DNA of 64,000 bases, from contig NZ_JAMZEL010000001.1 of NCBI RefSeq assembly GCF_024158025.1, positions 930,001 through 994,000 of the forward strand, read 5' to 3'. The DNA comes from Runella salmonicolor (lineage in GTDB: Bacteria; Bacteroidota; Bacteroidia; Cytophagales; Spirosomataceae). The translations under genes were made by a program, and so were the position numbers. The notes below the pieces were generated by a model. That model worked only from the letters and a program-made list of their open reading frames with translations, did not search any database and was not told the DNA's origin. This document shows positions 60,560-64,000 of this stretch, piece after piece (within the stretch, counting starts at the first letter, position 1; each line of letters opens with the position of its first letter).

Positions 60560-61363
60560 TTATTTTAAACCATAATTTCCTCGGAGCAGGTATTCAAAGA
60601 ATCGGCTCGGCAAAAAACGTTTGAGCCAGAGTGAAAACCGCTGCAAAAATGGCCCTGCGATGTAGTGGATTTTTGGCGAAGAACTATTGATGGCCTGCTC
60701 AATGATTTTGGCGATGTAAAGCGGGTCTTCGGCCTTGCTCACTTCGTCGTTGACAATGTTATTCATGGTTTCGACGAAGGAACGATAAGGTGACGCTGGC
60801 GAGGGCATGGCCACAAGGCGGGCGGCGTTGATGTTGGTACGGACGTCGCCCGGTAAAATACTGCACGCCCGAATGCCAAAGGGTTTCAATTCGATGTTGA
60901 GTGTTTCGGTCAGGATTTCGACGGCGGCTTTGCTGGCGCTATAAATACCCCGAAAGGGCAATCCCATTCGCCCCGCAATAGATGCCACGTTGATAATCAG
61001 CCCATTGCCTTGGAGCCTCATGACCGGAAGCGCCGCGCGGCACATCCGGAGCAGACCATAAACATTGGTATTAAAAACCTGTTCAATGAGCGCATCGGGG
61101 GTTTCTTCCAGTGCCCCGATGATTCCCAGCCCTGCGTTGTTGATGAGCACGTCGAGGCGCTCTTCACGTTGGAGCAGTTGCGCGATGGCCGCCTGAATGG
61201 AAGTCTCATCATTCACATCCAGCAGGAGGGTTTGAAATGGAACGATTTCGGTAAAAGGTTTTCGGCTGGTGCCGTACACGCGATGCCCCAACTGCGTTAA
61301 ATATTCGGCCGTAGCACGGCCAATTCCGGTAGAAGCACCCGTAATTAAAATAACTTTAGACAT
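60560..61363 (-). CDS. Short-chain dehydrogenase/reductase (classical SDR)
   Basis: A 267-residue oxidoreductase. The cofactor motif TGASTGIG is at about 8-15, NNAG at 75-78, Ser128, and the catalytic Tyr141 and Lys145 in YSASK. A basic residue in SRK near 33-35 favours NADPH. The C-terminal part has a longer hydrophobic region near the end (FLQRFSLWLKRFLPSRFFEYLL) that may contact membrane lipids. Substrate unknown. It is downstream of the XRE regulator on the same strand and convergent with the protease. Confidence 0.92.
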   Translation of the reverse strand: MSKVILITGASTGIGRATAEYLTQLGHRVYGTSRKPFTEIVPFQTLLLDVNDETSIQAAIAQLLQREERLDVLINNAGLGIIGALEETPDALIEQVFNTNVYGLLRMCRAALPVMRLQGNGLIINVASIAGRMGLPFRGIYSASKAAVEILTETLNIELKPFGIRACSILPGDVRTNINAARLVAMPSPASPYRSFVETMNNIVNDEVSKAEDPLYIAKIIEQAINSSSPKIHYIAGPFLQRFSLWLKRFLPSRFFEYLLRGNYGLK

Positions 61364-61453
61364 TTTTTGGGTATATCGTTAACCGTTAATTAGTTAAAGG
61401 TTTTAATACGTCTTTTATGACGTTCAATCTTTAACGGATACCAGTTAACTGCC

Positions 61454-62458
61454 TTACTTTTTAATTTGATTTAACTCTTCCTGCATTTGATTGACCAGAT
61501 GCCTAAGGTGATCCAAAGATACGGTAGGCTCGGGCAAAACCGTACTAAAAAACGCTTTAATTTCCCACACTTCTAATACATCTTTCAGTGGAACTTCGAA
61601 GGTTGGAATGGTATTTTTGTCGGAACTAAGCAAGAGTGTCCCCTTGATTTTGACCTGATTATAGACCCTACGACACACTACGCCCAGATTTCGGGCCACC
61701 AATAAATAGGTTTTACCGTCGGCAATGTCGTACCAGTTTCCGATAAATTGCCCAATCAAAAAAGCGTTGGGATAGGTAAAATCATCTCCCGCTTCAAAGG
61801 CCCGGTATGCGCCGTTTGGCAGGAGCGGCCACTGAAAAACGGGCAAACGTTTGATAAAATCGCTGTTGTTGTGCTTCTCAATGTACTCCTTCCACTGGCT
61901 TTGGCGCACGTAAGGAATCAGCTGAGGCGATGTTTTTTCGTACTCGGCGGTTGGCATTTGTACCATCGTAGCCCCGTTGCTGTTGTCGTATTGGTTATTG
62001 AAAGCAGGCGGCTGATACGCGGGAGACGGCGGCTGAACTGGAGCAACGGGTTTGGGCGGCTCAATTACCGAAGCAACTGGCACAGACGGCGGCGCAGGAA
62101 TGGATTGCGGACGAGGAACGGCCGCAGGAGGTGTATAGTATTGTTCAAAAATGCTGGATAATGTCTGTGGTTCTACCCCTACTTTAGGCTCCGACACAAG
62201 TGGGCTAACGGCGGGCTTGTCTATCGGGAGTAAATTGGGGGTTTCACGGATTTTGCGCAGGTCTTTTTTTAGCAAATCGTCCACCGATACATTGAAGAGT
62301 TTTGACATCAACTTCAACACATCAATGTTGGGATTGGCGCGCTGCTCCTCATACGCCCCTACCGAAGCCCGCTTAATACCCAACCGACGGGCAAACTGGT
62401 CCTGCGTCATTCCGTGTAGTTTGCGCAGGTATTTCATATTATCACTGACAATACTCAT
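61454..62458 (-). CDS. XRE-family regulator with degenerate LexA/S24-like C-terminal domain
   Basis: A 334-residue protein. An N-terminal helix-turn-helix (residues 5-62, LRKLHGMTQDQFARRLGIKRASVGAYE) is followed by a long Pro-rich linker (about 70-160). Residues 195-305 resemble the S24 peptidase fold of LexA and CI-type repressors: NGAYRAFEAGDDFTYPNAFLIGQF. The active Ser of the GDSM box is Asp (D226 in GDDF), and the expected Lys looks replaced by Arg (VCRRV, about 263), so self-cleavage is not expected. A C-terminal helix (HLVNQMQEELNQIKK) may help dimerise. Twin palindromes lie just upstream of its start. What it senses is unknown. Confidence 0.8.
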   Translation of the reverse strand: MSIVSDNMKYLRKLHGMTQDQFARRLGIKRASVGAYEEQRANPNIDVLKLMSKLFNVSVDDLLKKDLRKIRETPNLLPIDKPAVSPLVSEPKVGVEPQTLSSIFEQYYTPPAAVPRPQSIPAPPSVPVASVIEPPKPVAPVQPPSPAYQPPAFNNQYDNSNGATMVQMPTAEYEKTSPQLIPYVRQSQWKEYIEKHNNSDFIKRLPVFQWPLLPNGAYRAFEAGDDFTYPNAFLIGQFIGNWYDIADGKTYLLVARNLGVVCRRVYNQVKIKGTLLLSSDKNTIPTFEVPLKDVLEVWEIKAFFSTVLPEPTVSLDHLRHLVNQMQEELNQIKK

Positions 62459-62475
62459 GGCAATTTTGATAAAAA

Positions 62476-62512
62476 TTTTAGTAAAAGTAGGGAATTTTCA
62501 GTTTTACTAAAA
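62476..62512. promoter_or_regulatory. Twin palindromic operator upstream of the XRE regulator
   Basis: TTTTAGTAAAA at 62476-62486 and TTTTACTAAAA at 62502-62512 are each near-perfect palindromes (TTTTANTAAAA) and inverted copies of each other. Their centres are 26 bases apart and the first begins 18 bases before the XRE start. This is a likely autoregulatory operator and could also act on the divergent aldehyde dehydrogenase gene. Confidence 0.6.
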
Positions 62513-62660
62513 ATACATCTACAATCTCCTTGAAAATTGTATTTTTGAGGAGAAATAATAAAATAAAAGTTAGACACAGGTTAAAAGTGTCAGGGTAGAA
62601 ATTGAGGCAGAACGAACAACTTTATTTTTTATAACTCATTAATAATTAACGTATTCCAAT

Positions 62661-64000
62661 ATGTCAGTCGCTGAATCAACCTTAACCCGTGACCTACAAC
62701 GCGTTTTTGACGCCCAACGTAAAAATGCCGTCAACGTGGCATTAACAAACGCAGATGAGCGGGCCGAAAAACTAAAAGTACTGCTGGATTACCTCATGGC
62801 CCACCTGCCCGACGTAGAGAAAGCGATGTATGACGATTTTCGCAAACCTGCCGTAGAAGTGCTATTGGGAGAGGTCTATACGATTACGTCAGAGATAAAA
62901 TTTGCCCGCAAAAACCTAAAAAACTGGATGAAACCCCAACGCGTTCCTACGCCATTGGGCATGATAGGTACTTCCAATTACATCAAACACGAGCCCAAAG
63001 GCAATGTGTTGATTATTTCACCCTGGAATTATCCGTTGGCATTGGCCATCAAACCCCTCATTTCGGCCATTGCGGCAGGCAACGTAGCCATGCTGAAGCC
63101 TTCAGAGCTTACGCCCCATACTTCACGTTTTCTCAAAAAAATGATTAACGATTTGTTTGCCGAAGAAGAAGTTACCGTTTTTGAGGGAGATGCCGAGGTG
63201 GCCACCGAGCTACTGAAACTGCCTTTCAATCATATTTTCTTTACGGGCGCGCCCACAATCGGCAAAATAGTCATGCGAGCCGCCGCCGACCATCTAGCAT
63301 CCGTGACGCTGGAGTTGGGAGGAAAATCCCCCAATATCATTGACGAGACCGCCGACATCCAAAAAGCCGCCGAAATGACGGCTTGGAGCAAAGGCCTGAA
63401 CAATGGTCAAACCTGCATCGCGGTAGATTATGTGATGATTCATGCTTCCAAAAAAGACGAGTTCATCACTTCGTATCGGGCTGCACTCCAAAAAATGTAC
63501 AGTGAAGGCGCGGAAAAATCAGACAGTTATGCGCGCATAGTCAACAATCGGCACTTCAACCGCCTGAAAGGCTATCTGGACGATGCCATCGCTAAAGGAG
63601 CCTCGGTGGTGGTGGGCGGAAAAACGCTGGCCGAGCAAAACTACGTGGAGCCTACTTTGCTAACCAACGTCGGCGACGAGATGAAAATCATGCAAGACGA
63701 AATCTTTGGCCCGCTGTTACCCGTGTTGACTTATCAAAACAAAGAAGAGGTAATTGCGTACGTGAATGGCAAAGAAAAACCGCTTGCGCTCTACATTCAC
63801 AGTACGGATTCAAAAAACATTGATTATTTCCTGAACAACACTACGGCGGGCGATACAGTCATCAACGACGTGATGATTCAGTTCGGCAATGCGGAGTTGC
63901 CCTTCGGCGGGGTCAACAACAGTGGCATTGGGAAGTCAAACGGGTATTTTGGTTTTCAGGAATTCAGCAACCTGCGGGGCGTGTCTAAACGTCAATTTGG
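62661..64000 (+). CDS. Aldehyde dehydrogenase, class 3-like (3' end outside window)
   Basis: An NAD(P)-dependent aldehyde dehydrogenase, 446 codons visible and open to the window end, probably lacking only the last 10-25 residues. It has the catalytic-site Asn in SPWNYPLAL (N123), the Glu in LELGGKSPN (E218) and the active Cys in NNGQTCIA (C252), then ADEIFGP-like QDEIFGPLLPV. The short N-terminal region and lack of signal are like ALDH3 enzymes, which oxidise long-chain or medium aldehydes. ATG 62661. It is divergent from the XRE regulator across 202 bases that contain the twin operator, so it may be a regulated target. Confidence 0.93.
   Translation, partial: MSVAESTLTRDLQRVFDAQRKNAVNVALTNADERAEKLKVLLDYLMAHLPDVEKAMYDDFRKPAVEVLLGEVYTITSEIKFARKNLKNWMKPQRVPTPLGMIGTSNYIKHEPKGNVLIISPWNYPLALAIKPLISAIAAGNVAMLKPSELTPHTSRFLKKMINDLFAEEEVTVFEGDAEVATELLKLPFNHIFFTGAPTIGKIVMRAAADHLASVTLELGGKSPNIIDETADIQKAAEMTAWSKGLNNGQTCIAVDYVMIHASKKDEFITSYRAALQKMYSEGAEKSDSYARIVNNRHFNRLKGYLDDAIAKGASVVVGGKTLAEQNYVEPTLLTNVGDEMKIMQDEIFGPLLPVLTYQNKEEVIAYVNGKEKPLALYIHSTDSKNIDYFLNNTTAGDTVINDVMIQFGNAELPFGGVNNSGIGKSNGYFGFQEFSNLRGVSKRQF

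Overview
The window looks like chromosomal DNA of a Bacteroidetes bacterium, most probably Cytophagales (a Spirosomaceae/Runella-like organism; this is inferred from gene content, not from a marker gene). Pointers are the Bacteroidetes -7 promoter element TAnnTTTG in front of several genes (in two cases only 3-4 bases before the start codon), XylR-type hybrid regulators, DUF808, a three-part proton-translocating transhydrogenase, a lipoprotein GH20 hexosaminidase, several secreted sulfatases, and small Cytophagales-type hypothetical proteins. I found no rRNA, tRNA, CRISPR array, transposase, integrase or phage gene.

Layout. 1-2.0 kb: the end of a NarL-type sensor kinase, a second kinase-like protein that has lost its phospho-acceptor and ATP-binding residues, and a LuxR-type response regulator. 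2.1-5.6 kb: ABC-F ATPase Uup, a DedA membrane protein and the diadenylate cyclase CdaA. 5.6-10 kb: a minus-strand run of three secreted S1-type sulfatases. 10-14.9 kb: a cytosolic-looking HtrA-like protease, small hypothetical proteins, a lipoprotein, the HslU unfoldase, and a PIN-domain protein overlapping a small partner. 15-19.4 kb: mannonate dehydratase and the pntAA/pntAB/pntB transhydrogenase.

19.5-32.4 kb is a carbohydrate block. On the minus strand lie a GH20 N-acetylhexosaminidase, a ROK sugar kinase, an FHS-family sugar permease and a XylR-type regulator. Divergent from them are a membrane HGSNAT-like acyltransferase, a metallophosphoesterase, an unassigned glycoside-hydrolase-like protein and a second, multidomain metallophosphoesterase. 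Together they suggest release, import, phosphorylation and possibly re-acetylation of amino sugars. 32.4-41.3 kb: a Gln-rich disordered protein, small membrane proteins, a purple-acid-phosphatase-like enzyme, a Gfo/Idh/MocA oxidoreductase, an HpcH/HpaI aldolase, a sodium/solute symporter and a polyprenyl-type glycosyltransferase. 41.3-49.6 kb: an OmpA-like protein bracketed by a 35-base direct repeat, an amidohydrolase, an orphan nucleotidyltransferase, an M1 aminopeptidase, Asd and 5-formyl-THF cyclo-ligase. 49.6-57.5 kb: a POT peptide transporter and a complete RND tripartite efflux operon. 57.8-64 kb: PEP carboxykinase, a trypsin-like protease, a short-chain dehydrogenase, a XRE regulator with a degenerate LexA/S24-like domain behind paired palindromic operators, and a divergent aldehyde dehydrogenase cut by the window end.

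The most interesting points are the pseudo-histidine kinase beside an intact kinase/regulator pair, the direct-repeat-bracketed OmpA gene, the amino-sugar block with its unassigned hydrolase, the pseudo-S24 regulator with twin operators, and several repeat families in the gaps between genes.
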